From positions 501,542,442 through 501,606,441 of the forward strand of contig NC_081410.1 in NCBI RefSeq assembly GCF_030272615.1: a stretch of 64,000 nucleotides of DNA, written 5' to 3'. Positions 1 through 10,653 of this stretch are shown piece by piece. Below the pieces are notes generated by a model, which did no database searches, was not told the origin of the DNA, and saw only the letters and a list, made by a program, of their open reading frames with translations. Both the position numbers and the translations under genes were made by a program. How positions within the stretch are numbered: position 1 is the first letter of the stretch; every line of letters begins with the position of its first letter. The stretch comes from Cryptomeria japonica. Taxonomy: Eukaryota > Streptophyta > Pinopsida > Cupressales > Cupressaceae.

Positions 1-960
1 GGTTAATGTTATATCATCATTTTTTAATGCAACATTTGCTAGGAAATCAACCATGATATTCTTTGACCTTTATATCCAGTTAATAGAGAATGCACTAAAA
101 TGTTCAATCACATCCCAAACTGCATGTTTATATCTTTTCAAACGATCATTTTTAGATGCATACTTATATCTAACTTGAGAAACAACCAACTCTGAATCCC
201 TAATACTCTCAACAACTGAATCCCATTCCTTTCTGCAACTTCAAGCCCCAATAACAAGGCTTCATATTCAACTGTGTTATTTGTGCACTGGAAGGCTAAC
301 AAAAAAGAATATTTGAAGGTCATACCTGATGGGGACACAAAAAGAACTCCTACTCTAGATCCTTCTGTAGAGCAAGCTCCATCAAAATACATATGCCATA
401 AACCATGTTGTTGAGATTCCAATTCAATCACAATAGATTCAATATTTTTCAATTGAGGCAAAATCAGTTGTATCCTAAAATTGTCAAGTTCCACATCAAT
501 CATACAGTTTGACATACTAGGGTCTATCTTCTCAATTACCCTAGGGGCATGTGGTTCCCTATACAACTTAACCTGGCTCCCATTGATGGGGATTGTAGCA
601 TATGCCAGATCCAACTGAAGATTTCCACCTACTGTTGCAGCCCATTGCTTGGATAAAAGCATGCCATAATGAGGTTTAGTGTCAGTTACAATGACATCCA
701 TCTTATATGTTGCTTCAGGGAATGCTGCTATTTTTACTTCCACATCTTTCATTGTACCTATCACTAGCACTTCTCTATTGTCCATAGCATAACACTTCCC
801 ATACACTGTACTTACTGACAACCCTAATTCTTTCATGACACCATATGGCATTACATTTGCAGCTGCACCAGAATCCATCATACAATTTTTAATTAATCGG
901 TTATTCACTAATAAAGTAACATAGAAAGGATCAACCTGTGAGGGCTCTTGTGTAATAGTT
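1..960 (-). pseudogene. Protease fused to archaeal-type RNase H (element I)
   Basis: One open frame of 256 codons (908 to 138) joins two retroelement domains. The N-terminal half is a retroviral-type aspartic protease with the active-site motif DSGAAANVMP near residue 13. From about residue 170 it becomes an RNase H of the extra 'archaeal' type seen in the Tat lineage: the MYFDGA motif (first catalytic Asp) is followed by NTVEYEALLLGLE (catalytic Glu). A frameshift near 195 moves the next motif, RDSELVV, to another frame, and similarity continues to the window edge. In Tat elements RT and its own RNase H lie between these domains; here they are missing and the frame stays open across the join. 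I infer an in-frame deletion. The upstream frame overlaps at 910-960 with a frameshift, so the polyprotein is broken. Confidence 0.75.
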
Positions 961-1318
961 GTTCCAAATATACCTCTGGGGTTTGCAGCTCAGGATCCTT
1001 TTCATTCTTGATTGAACCTGAAGGCAAAGCTATGCTACTGTCAAAGATCTTAGAAAATAAGGATAAAGCAGCTTCTCTATGTTCCTTTATTTTCAATAAT
1101 TCTACCAAAGGGACTGTGACCTTCATCTGGGTAAGAGCTTGAGTCATATCAAAAGTTGAATTATTAATCAACTCAGTATTAGTCTTAACTTTCTCTGTCT
1201 TAGGTTGACTTGCCTTCTTCATTGTGGTAGTTCCTTGTATATCACTAGTAGCATTATTATCCATACCTTTGGCCATATCTTTCAATCGGTCATTCTTTTT
1301 TTGACTATCTTGGGGCAA
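908..1318 (-). pseudogene. Gag-pol spacer upstream of protease (element I)
   Basis: A 136-codon frame, Lys- and Thr-rich at its start, then a segment with STFDMTQALTQMKVTVPLVE and a following LLKIKEHRE. Segments of this kind precede the protease in plant gypsy polyproteins. Its end overlaps the protease frame by about 50 bases in a different frame. The sequence just before the protease (encoding DPFYVTLLVNNRL) is read in the protease frame, so a frameshift separates the two. No enzymatic motif is visible. Confidence 0.6.
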
Positions 1319-1342
1319 GGTAGCATTACTTGCTGCTTTCTT

Positions 1343-1954
1343 CTAGGATACTTCTTTTATAAACATTGAACTAGGTTCACTCTGATCTTCATCCCTTTTA
1401 CTACTTCTCAAATTGTAATTATGCTTGGCTTTGGCTATGGCAGCCTTAGTAAGATTTCTTACTTCTTCATCACCGGGTCTTCTGAGATGAACTTCTTCAT
1501 CTTCAATAGTCACCACATTTAAGGTGGGATGCCAATCAAGTGTCAACTGTCCTTGGTAAGACCTTTTACAATTTAGCACATCACATTCAGTAAGTTCACT
1601 TTGTAATGACTCATCATCACTTTCAATAATAGTTTCAAACATATTAATATCAGGCTCAGCCTCTTGTCTCATGGATTCTTCAAGGGCTTGAGCTACAACA
1701 CATTGATGAGGACAATGTGGTCCATCACAAGCTATGCACCAAGGAGTGTTCTTCATATTATGAACATTTCCTCCTTTCAAGGGATCTGGGGTATCTTGGT
1801 TCTGAGTGTTTTTTGGCTTCTCATTTTGAGGTTTGCCATCCTTCCAAGTAGTGTTGTAAGGCATGTCATGCAACCTAGGAGGCCTATCTTGCCAATTGTA
1901 ATGAGGCTTAGCATTTTTACTCACCTTGGCAGTAAGATCCTTCATGGAAATCAT
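1343..1954 (-). pseudogene. Gag C-terminal part with variant zinc knuckle (element I)
   Basis: A 203-codon frame with a Cys/His cluster, CIACDGPHCPHQC, at about residues 73-85. This is C-x2-C-x3-H-x4-C, one residue shorter between Cys2 and His than the usual CCHC knuckle. Nucleocapsid parts of gag use such motifs to bind RNA. It is followed by an acidic stretch and a basic tail. It lies between the gag core (higher coordinates) and the protease (lower coordinates), the expected order for a minus-strand element. Confidence 0.6.
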
Positions 1955-1989
1955 TAATTTCTCTATTTTGTCTTCCTCTTTAGCAACTT

Positions 1990-2640
1990 TATTGGGTTGC
2001 TATTTTGATTCTTGCCACAACCTACCATCAGTTCTTCTCCCTACTTTCCCAGATGCTTTCCTATTACTCTCCACATTGATGGCAATTCTAAAGCATCCTT
2101 TAGACTATGCAGATTTTTATCTCTCAAAATATAGGCCATTTTAGAATCAAAAGCATTGTAATAAGTATTCAGACACATATTATCATCAAACCTCATTACT
2201 TGATATAGCCTATGCATCGCTTTCTGGAATCTAGCATTGAAGTCTATGACAATTTCATTATCAGACTTTCTGATATTATTGAACTCATTGAGCATAAAGC
2301 TCACATTTGGCTTGTCACCATATTGTTCTTGAAAGCAGTTTTTAAAATCTTCCCAAGATCCAATGCTATTCACAGGGAGAACTCTATACCAATCCCTTGT
2401 ATCATCTACTAAGGACTATACAAACAATTTCATGATGACATCTTCATCTATTATTTCATAATCATTGATTAAGTCACCATTAAAAATGATTAACCCAAGT
2501 ACACTTGCAATCCTTCTATGAAATGGCCAATTTCAGTCTATTAAAAACATCAGGGCTTGGACAACATAACATAGGACCCTAATTGATCCTCCCACACTTC
2601 AGGTTCTGCTAGACCTTGGAGGGACACCCTTTTGATGCAT
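1990..2640 (-). pseudogene. Gag core domain (element I)
   Basis: Minus-strand reading gives a retrotransposon gag core split over frames. The N-terminal segment (about 2640-2380) contains a DEDVIMKLFVQSL-like stretch and a DTRDWY motif. The C-terminal segment (2373-2041) contains SWEDFKNCFQEQYGD and later DKNLHSLKDALE. The WF/WY-(x)n-SWEEF-x3-F-x2-QF pattern is the plant retrotransposon gag signature and is shared with the gags at 18998 (+) and 41060-41430 (-). The stop and frame changes near 2380 and 2520 show it is not functional. Confidence 0.7.
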
Positions 2641-3480
2641 GAAATTAACTCATTACACACTTATGACTGCATCAAACAATAGGCAGATAGATCATTTCAC
2701 AAGCTCAACAAGTTAGGAAACACTACAGATTGGCTAGATCTGTACAAACAATAGGATGAAATAGAGCTTGGAAAGAATAGAACACAAACCCCTAAACATA
2801 AAGGGAAATATATTTGTCTTTAATTTGTAAATCTAAAACTATCCCCAAATCCGCAAGACCAGTGCCTTGTTCATTGGGCAACAGAGTCACACACAGAACT
2901 ACAAATGTGTATCCTAGTTACAAATTGGTTTTCCTTAAATAATATTCCTGCATTAATACCTTATACTTATGCCTTACTTGATTCATTCATAAAATTATCA
3001 GATCTGGGACACATTCCATTGTTTATGAATGATTATATAATTTAAACTCTTCACTGAAGAATGCCTACAAACACTCATACAATCTCCTTGAGATGACAAA
3101 TTATAGCCTCCTTGAGGATTCAATTCATAACAATGAAATAAATGCACAGAGACAATATTGTGGGAAATTTACTCATGCCTGACACAAGTAAGACTTGCAA
3201 CTAGAAAATATCTCCAAGACTGCAATGTTATCTTTGTACCCTGAAACAAACCAAAGAATTTTACACATTTGGGAAGCCATGAAATCTGGAGCATTTCCTC
3301 CAAAATTCTGGAACCCTTACAATTGAGAAGAAATTGGAATAAGAAGAGGAGGGAAAAAGATCAGATTTTATCAAAATTTGCCAAGTGTCTTCTCTTCCAA
3401 CTGAAATTCATTTTCTTCCTCTTTCCAATGGAAACCTCTCTCAAAATATCCCATATTTGTTAAAACTATCTCCATGATTT
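2641..3480. other. No recognisable feature
   Basis: AT-rich, with only short random frames. It may contain the leader or LTR of minus-strand element I, but I found no repeat partner or primer site to prove this. Confidence 0.4.
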
Positions 3481-3860
3481 GATTCCTTATCTCGAGAGCT
3501 TTCTAGTGATATATAATACTTGATATTTTGGGCAAAAATGAGCCTCTGAGCGAATTAATCCACTTTATGCAGGCCATCATTTAATTTTTTTGAATTTCTT
3601 ATATAGTCTGCACTATATATTTAATTTTGATTTTCACTCCATTTTTTGGCCTGACGCCCTGCCATGTGGCAGCCTCTGATTTACTGATAGGTTCCACTGG
3701 GTGCCACCTCAGATGACACCTCATCAATCCGCCACGTGTCTGCCTCATCACTGCCATTGGGCTACTTGCTCATCACCACGTCATCACAACCTCAGTGCCA
3801 CTAGACGAGACCCATGAGTTGGACCTCCACTTGGACCTGTCACCTGTGCGCCATGTCATC

Positions 3861-4145
3861 TTTCGCCATTTTGCAATGGCTAACGAACATGCATCTCTCC
3901 TTCGTGAATCCACGAGCACCGTCAAATCTCGCTGAACCTGCAGGCTCTTTAACACTTCACCATTTCACGAAGCTTAACTGGCGAGCATCTTTGCTTCATG
4001 AAACAATGTGCTTCGTTGATCTTCAAGGAACTTTCTCACTCTTTAGTCTTTTCGCCATTTCACGAACCTTAACCGATGAGCATCTCCACCTAGCGAAATC
4101 ACGCGCATCGTCGATCTTCTCTGAACCTGCACGATCTTTAATCCG
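3861..4145. repeat. Three tandem repeats of about 94 bp
   Basis: Three degenerate units begin near 3861, 3955 and 4050. Each carries a (C/A)(G/A)CCATTT start, a CACGAA(G/C)CTTAA or related block, GAGCATCT and a Ctgaacctgca(g/c)g/Ctcttta end. They lie just upstream of a TATA box at 4324, as expected for enhancer-like repeats in an LTR U3. A 197-codon frame across them (3814-4407) has no recognisable domain and is probably a by-product of the repeats. Confidence 0.6.
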
Positions 4146-4323
4146 TCCATTTTCTGTAAAACTCACCTACCTCAAGATCCATGCCTGCATGGGGTCCATT
4201 GGTCACCACTCAGCCTCCTTGGTCACCTCAAGAAGCATGCTTGCGCACGTGGCTTATGCCCAGCCAACACCATCCGTCAAAAACCTCAAAGGCTTTGACA
4301 CTATGGTAGTGTGGAATCTTGTT

Positions 4324-4331
4324 TATAAATA
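4324..4331 (+). promoter_or_regulatory. TATA box of LTR-like region
   Basis: TATAAATA sits downstream of three tandem repeats and upstream of a T-rich then repeat-rich leader. The layout resembles U3/R of a plus-strand LTR, but no second LTR copy was found. Confidence 0.4.
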
Positions 4332-4464
4332 TAAAAAATTTCGCTCTCACCACCAATGTGGGATATATGCATTTAGCCTGGGACTGCATTTTGTGAGCTT
4401 TTCCTGAGTTCTAATGGCTGCCAATAGTGTTTTCTTGAAAATTCAAACAATTGTTCAACCACCA

Positions 4465-5150
4465 TGCTACCTGTGAAGGGAGGAAATTGGCTTTGGCTGC
4501 CAAATTCATTTTGTTTTGAAAGATTTTTAAATGCCCTTCCACTCCACTTTAAAATTCCACGCAGGGAGGAGCTGATTTCACCTGCCATTGCAATTGTTTG
4601 GAGTTTTCACTTGCTGCCTCTCCCCAAACACTGTGTTTTCTGTTGCAAACCTGCTACAAACCTGCTAATTGCAATTGTTTGAAGTTTTTAAAGCCATCCT
4701 CACCAGTCACGTGGGAGGCAAGGAGGAGGATTTACAAGGTTGTTGAGTTTTGGGCATACACTAGTGAATAGAAATTTGAATTAAACCCTTTTATTGCCTT
4801 TACCAGCCATCACATAGAGGATCACAACAAAGGGGAGGACTGGCAATTTACAACTGCCAAAGCATTTTTGATTTGAAATTTCTATGCCTCCAACGCCACA
4901 TTGCAAATTGCTGAAACTTCATTGAATGCCCCTCCATTTTCTACGCTGCCTTTTGCACATTTGCATTTCCTTGGAAACTTTGTGTTCTAAACTTGCCCCT
5001 TCATCCACGCAGGGAGGAGGGAGGACTACTATTGCATTTGCTAAAATAAATTTTAACTTTTACCAGTAATAGCCCGGAATGGAAGAACTGGCTTTGCAAA
5101 TGCCAATTGAATTTGATTGAAAGTTTCATTTCCTCCACATACCACACAAG
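4465..5150. repeat. Degenerate dispersed/tandem repeats
   Basis: Several related blocks begin with a GGGAGGA or GGAAGAACTGG core, followed by a CTGCCA/TGCCAA motif and a TTTGAAA(G/A)TTT-like stretch. They lie near 4475, 4562, 4839, 5017 and 5079. Spacing is irregular, so this looks like an old expanded repeat in LTR or leader DNA rather than a gene. Confidence 0.4.
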
Positions 5151-7740
5151 GAAGATAGGGTATTTTCCTTTGTTTTAAAATTCTAATGCCTTTTCAACAC
5201 CACACACTATAGGAGAATTTCTTGGGCTTTACATCTGCTTGTAGAAATTTCTAAAGTTTTTATTGCCAGCCAAAAGAATACCATAAAGCTCCATAAAAAC
5301 CTCTCAGTTATATGCCCACATAATGAAACTAAATCATCTCTTAATAAACCAATTGGCAAATATGCATTCGAGCTAGTATTGATATGCATCACCATGAATT
5401 AAGACCTTTCGCCATAAAATTAATGCATAGGTGCAAGCCAGGTCGGGTCCCAAAGTGGGTCCGACTAAATTTTTTTCCATTTTCATGCAACTGACCTTCG
5501 AAATGATTCAGGAACCTTAAACATACCTCTGGAATTGATCGGCACCATTTTCGGATCATCAAACTGAGTTTTGCAACTTTCAAGCATTTGCACCACATTT
5601 TCACATTTAATCGCGAAGACGTGATTTTCAAACTGGTCAAAACACCTTTCTGGACCTCGCCATCTGACAGGCGTGTACTCTGATATACAAGAATGAACTC
5701 TACCAAATGGTTTCTCCAGATGAACCTTGAGTGAAGAGATATTAATTGTCAAAAATGACCAACTGGCTTTGTTGGCATTGCGGACCTGATGAAGTCAATG
5801 CTCAGGCAACTCATGATGCCTTTCTTAAAAATATTAAACGATCTCCATAGACCCTCAAATCTGAGACATAGGTGCCTTGAAGTACATATCAAATATTTGA
5901 ATGCTCAGTTTGACCAAAAGGATGACTGGGTGCAAATGGTGCGTTCATGAAAATGGCTACTTCAACTGATGCGGCAATGAAAGTACGGATCACTGAAAAA
6001 GATGGCCTAAGAAACCCTTTTGAAAACTGATCAAACGGATTGGCAGGAGCTTGAAACCAAAAAAATAGCTTGTCATTTATACCAACAATATCCCAAAATA
6101 AACATTCTGACATAACACTCACTGAGGCAATATTTTACACTTATGCAAAACAGGGCTCCAACTAGGTGCTGAAACAGGGACTTGTCAAACCATACAAATT
6201 GCAAACATATTGAGCTTTGAAAACTGAGCAAATAAATTTCTATAGACTTGAAATTTTGCACGAACAAACAATTTTATGCATAGAATTCATTCCACTTTGA
6301 AATTTTTCATGACGATCAATAGGGCAAAAGATATAAGCACTCAAAGTAGGCTACTTGGTAAAATCTGCATATGCACCTAAAACGCATTTTCAGCTCACCC
6401 CTTGAAATGGGTACCTGATAAACTGATCCAAACTAATTTATGAAAGTTTCACAACACTTCATTAGCTAAATGAAAGGTGTAGGACAAACTTCCCAAGCCT
6501 TACCATTTGAAAATCAATTGGCTCCATTTTGCCCTCTCTCTAACTAGGCCACTTGAATGAGATTAGATGCCTTTTTGAAAATGCAATATCAAGATTTCAA
6601 AATGGGCCTCTCAAATTGGTCAAATTTAATGAGTTCCAACACATTGTATCACAAGTCAACTGCTCGATCTCTAGGGTCCTCTGTTACTTAAGCACCACCA
6701 TTTCACTGCCTGCACTAATCGTCTGCCATAATTGCTTGGTGTAGCTCGCCGCTAGTGGTTTGTCGTTGGGTCGCAAAGAATAAACGTTGCACAACTTCCC
6801 ATTGTGGTACATCGACAACCGTTGATCTAAAGCAACTTATCTAGCCTTTAAGAACCCCGGCAGATACAAAGGAAAAGACTTAGGACTTTAAGAAATCTGC
6901 AAAATATTTCAAATTTAATTAAAACCCGCCCAAGCCTAGACTTAAAATGGTCCCTTTCCAACGATGCAGCAACCCTTCCGCTTAAGTGGCAAAAACAACA
7001 TGCAAAAATAAAATACTCAGAGATAATACAACACAAAGGTTATCCTTTGAATGGCTTTAAAATTATAAAAACCTAAACCCTTAGAAACCATAACTTGCAG
7101 ACAAAGGTTAAATTTCTGAATTTTGGGATATTTTTAAGGATAAAAGGCAAGACTTCCAACACATTTAAAAACACTCATAAAAAGTTCAACATCAATTCAT
7201 CTTCAGATATTTTTGAGACTTCTTCTTCTATAAGTTCTTCCCTCTTTTTCTTTGTATCTAGTTTTCTTTTTTCAGCTTGTATTGTAGCTTTTGTAAAGCT
7301 CTTTTAGGCCGAAGAATGCAATTATAACTTAGCATTTTCGATTCTAGAAGAATTTTTAATATAATTCCTTTCAATATTCAATAAAGAAGTAGCGTTCTTT
7401 GTCAGATATGTCTTATTTTTACTATTGTAGTGAGTGATTTGATATGTTTTTTGTGTTTTCTTTTCAAGAAACCTCTAAATATCTCATTTATGCAGTGATA
7501 GGGTTAGAGATTTCATGTAAATGTAGGTTGCACATTGTGTTAGATTTATAAAATTAGTTTGAAGTTGTGAAACTTAGGTTTATTTCACACAAATACTGAA
7601 ACACGAGGCCTTCTTATGAAATATTTATGTATTTCTTGATTTTTCTGAGTTGTGATCAAGAAACTCTCTTTCACTGAGTCTGATTGTGAGTTTAGGATAG
7701 CGAATAGAGTTAGAAAGTTTGGTACATCACTTCCTGCTAG
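5151..7740. other. No recognisable feature
   Basis: Only short overlapping frames occur on both strands (for example 5389-5752 and 5889-6267 on the minus strand), without protein motifs, RNA-gene boxes or a repeat partner in the window. It is probably old transposon-derived DNA. Confidence 0.4.
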
Positions 7741-7765
7741 GATAGGTTTAAATTCTAGTTATCCT

Positions 7766-8806
7766 TGATGGACTTGTAGAGCACTGAGAGGGGGGGGGTG
7801 TGAATCAGTGACACCAAAAACAATACTACTTTAAACACTAACTGGTAGATATACTTAACAAGTTTTTTAAACACTATGCATGCAATCCAAAATGATATAA
7901 AATTATCCACAATAAGTAAAACATCCACCATAACACAAGCGTTTATACGTAGAAAACCCAAATGGGAAAAACCACGGTGAGATGGACTCACAAGTTAACT
8001 ATCTGTAGTAATAGATAACTGACCGGTTAATGTCTACAAAAAGTTGCTTTGCTAGGAGCAAATCCTGTTAAAGATCCCAAAACTTAGTTAAAAGCTATAC
8101 CCTATTAGGAGTAACCTCGGTGGAGGATTTTTGAATCCAAACTAAAGGATCAGTTGGTTAGAGGATTTGTACAATGAATCTTGTTAGAGCTTACCTGGTT
8201 AGGGGATTTGACTGTTGCAGTGATTAGAAAACAACAAGTGGTGTGATCTTGTAGTAGCACAACTTGCTTGAATAGATCCTCTTCTGCGCACTTAAAACTT
8301 CATTACCAACATACTCTACAAATTAACACTTCTGACTTTGCATGAAATCATCTCATATCATATCTCCTTTGCTCATACAAAATAATTCATTGTGATGTCA
8401 ATATATAGAAATTTAGATTTCATGTCGGCCTCTAGAAATCATATCACAATTTCCTAGGTGCAGTGTATCTGGTCAAACAATCATAACTCATCATAAAAAT
8501 ATCGCCAAAATTTGTTGGTTAGGATAACTCATCACATAATCAATAAATATCGGTTGGAGTTAAACATATAAACCGTTTGTCCTTTGATGCTCCTTTGATA
8601 ATATCCACTGGATCTTCAGGTTGATGTCGAGTTCTGTATATCCATATATAAATACACACTAGTTGTCTCCATGTATATATCGGTTGTCACAATGTACCGG
8701 TTAGATATAAACTTCTAGTATACCAGTTGCAATATAAACAACTTTGAAGTCACACCGGTAGACAATATGAACATATGTATGTGTATGTGTTTCATCAATG
8801 ACAACA
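7766..8806 (-). repeat. Copia solo LTR J
   Basis: On the minus strand it starts TGTTGTCATTGATGAAAC, like the start of the element C LTR at 26201 (TGTTGTCATTGAGGTCAA). It contains the shared block (C)TCACCGTGGTTTTTCCC..TTGGGTTTTC and ends with a CTGATTCAC-(C)n-TCTCAGT tract and CCATCA, as element C does. No primer site follows the 3' end and no polypurine tract precedes the 5' end, so it is a solo LTR. Flanking 5-mers do not form a clear target-site duplication. Confidence 0.75.
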
Positions 8807-8829
8807 TATGAAGTTATTCATCACAATCA

Positions 8830-9700
8830 TCATCAAGACAACAATCCTTCTATCCCTTTACCCAAAAATTCATTTTCAGAAGGTTCACCAAGGAGAACCA
8901 ACTCACTTTGGAGATTCACCTTCAATTTGAGCAACCCACAGGCTCAATGGTGTTTCCATGTTTCATGGGATTGTTGAGCTCCCAACTTAGCAACATGGTG
9001 CAATCCTTCATGACATTAATAACAACATTGAGATCACAATACATGGAGATCTTGACCCATTTCAGCATTGTAACAATCTAAAGGCAAGTGTTGACAATCA
9101 AGTCCCAATAAAATAAGAAGCTCCACACTATCACAACTCAATCCTTAACAATTGTAGATACATCGAACCCTTCCACATCTAGTGCTGAACAAAAAATTCA
9201 AGATAAAAGATGCGAGGAATATGCTTATTTAGGCAAACTTTTTATCGGTTAATTACCTTTATCTCTAAAATCCTTTGAGAGAACACCACAAAATCCTATT
9301 AATCTGAACAAAGGCAAAGAAGTGGTCTAATAATCGCCCTCCCGCTCTTTCATCAAATGGGGAGAACTAAACGAAGAATACTTAGAAGGAGATGTTTGTT
9401 GTTGGTTGTATAAAGATGAAGAAGAAAACCAATCCGTTCAACTTCATGTGGATCAATATGGAAAAGGTTTTACAATGCTACAAAGACATGGTTACAATGG
9501 TACTATAGGCTTGGGGCACAACATCAAGGGGTTATAGAACTGATATCACCAACCAATTGTTGGTTTCTCAGATTTTTCTAAGAATTAGCCCCCTCTTCTA
9601 TCCATAGAAATCTGAGACCACTAGCCAATTAACAAGAACTACTTATAAAGTAGGTAATTCCTCTACTCTTTGGGCTTTGCAAGACCCAGGTAGGTAGACC
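8830..9700 (+). pseudogene. Ty3/gypsy fragment with G-patch motif
   Basis: Around 9457-9550 the plus strand encodes GKGFTMLQRHGYNGTIGLGH. A frameshift near 9530 is followed by QGVIELISP. This is the G-patch-like segment found between protease and RT in Tat-type gypsy polyproteins, and it parallels the segment in element G (50311-49922), which has MKRYGYDGHGPLGLHKQGI. Upstream sequence back to about 8830 is probably the same element but too decayed to assign. No RT follows, so only a fragment survives. Confidence 0.55.
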
Positions 9701-10653
9701 TTTTGCAATATTCATAAATCTAAAGCAATTTTGTAACAAATATTGCCTACAACATATGACTCTTAGTGAAATGAGTCAGAACACATGAATTTCTTCAGAA
9801 TTGGCTCTATTTTGATTTTATACATTATTGATACCTAATTGAGAGTGAAAACCCTTCTCTAATTCCATTCCTACAAACATGAAAGGTAAAAGTAATTAAA
9901 TATTTTGAAATTCCTTGAGTTTGATCATGAAATATTTGTAAACCAATGCCTAATCCATAAAGTAGAGTCAAAACCATATCCAAATATAAGTATGTAATAA
10001 CATTTCATCAAGATTAGTGGGTTGTGATAGCATTAATGCCTTGCATCAATGCAACCCCTCTAGTTACTACAAAAAACATTCTCTGAATAATCTATAATAT
10101 ACTTCTGAAATTACTGCAACATGAGTGAAGTATATTAATTTCTTCCTTAAAGAAAACCCACAAACAATGTTACACATTCATAAAATTACGTGAAGGCAAA
10201 TAACAAAACCCTTGATATTATCATTCATATAAAATAAGAAATACACTATAGAGACAATTTTTGTAAAATATTCAAGGCAAACCGTAAACTATCTCATGTT
10301 GCCCATTAAAAAAATTGCATTCCTCTTGTTTTTGACTACCTTCATGACTCACATTTTGTTACTATATTTCAAGTAACACTTGACATATCATCTGACCAAC
10401 CACTAACAACAACCATTGAATTCCTTTTATAACAATAAGGAATGTGACAAGCTTTAGGTTATTTACAATTGTCTCCTCTTTCTTTTGACACATTTTAGAT
10501 TTTATGTCGAAAAGAAAACTCCTATTCAGAATGGGACAAAAACTTGGACGATGTGTACAAGGAACCATCTAGGTGGAGGATTAAAAAATGTTGAAGCTTA
10601 ACCACTTTGAGTTGTGCCACCGTTGCGTTGCCTCTAACTTTGATGGTGGAAGA
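9701..10653. other. No recognisable feature
   Basis: AT-rich spacer with only short frames on either strand. It ends at the target-site duplication of element D (GAAGA at 10649-10653). Confidence 0.4.

Larger units (their letters stand above)
1..2640 (-). mobile_element. Ty3/gypsy Tat-like element I (partial, decayed)
   Basis: On the minus strand the order is gag core, a knuckle-like gag tail, protease, then archaeal-type RNase H (aRNH), running off the left edge. RT and the RT-linked RNase H are absent between protease and aRNH. The gag core resembles those of elements D and E in this window. No LTR could be assigned with confidence, and the integrase, if present, lies outside the window. 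Confidence 0.75.

Noticed and set aside
3814-4407. A 197-codon plus-strand frame
   Set aside because: It runs across three tandem DNA repeats, lacks any domain, and reflects the repeats rather than a gene.
5389-6267. Several overlapping minus-strand frames of 64-105 codons
   Set aside because: Two different frames overlap over the same bases, composition is random, and no motif or start context supports either.
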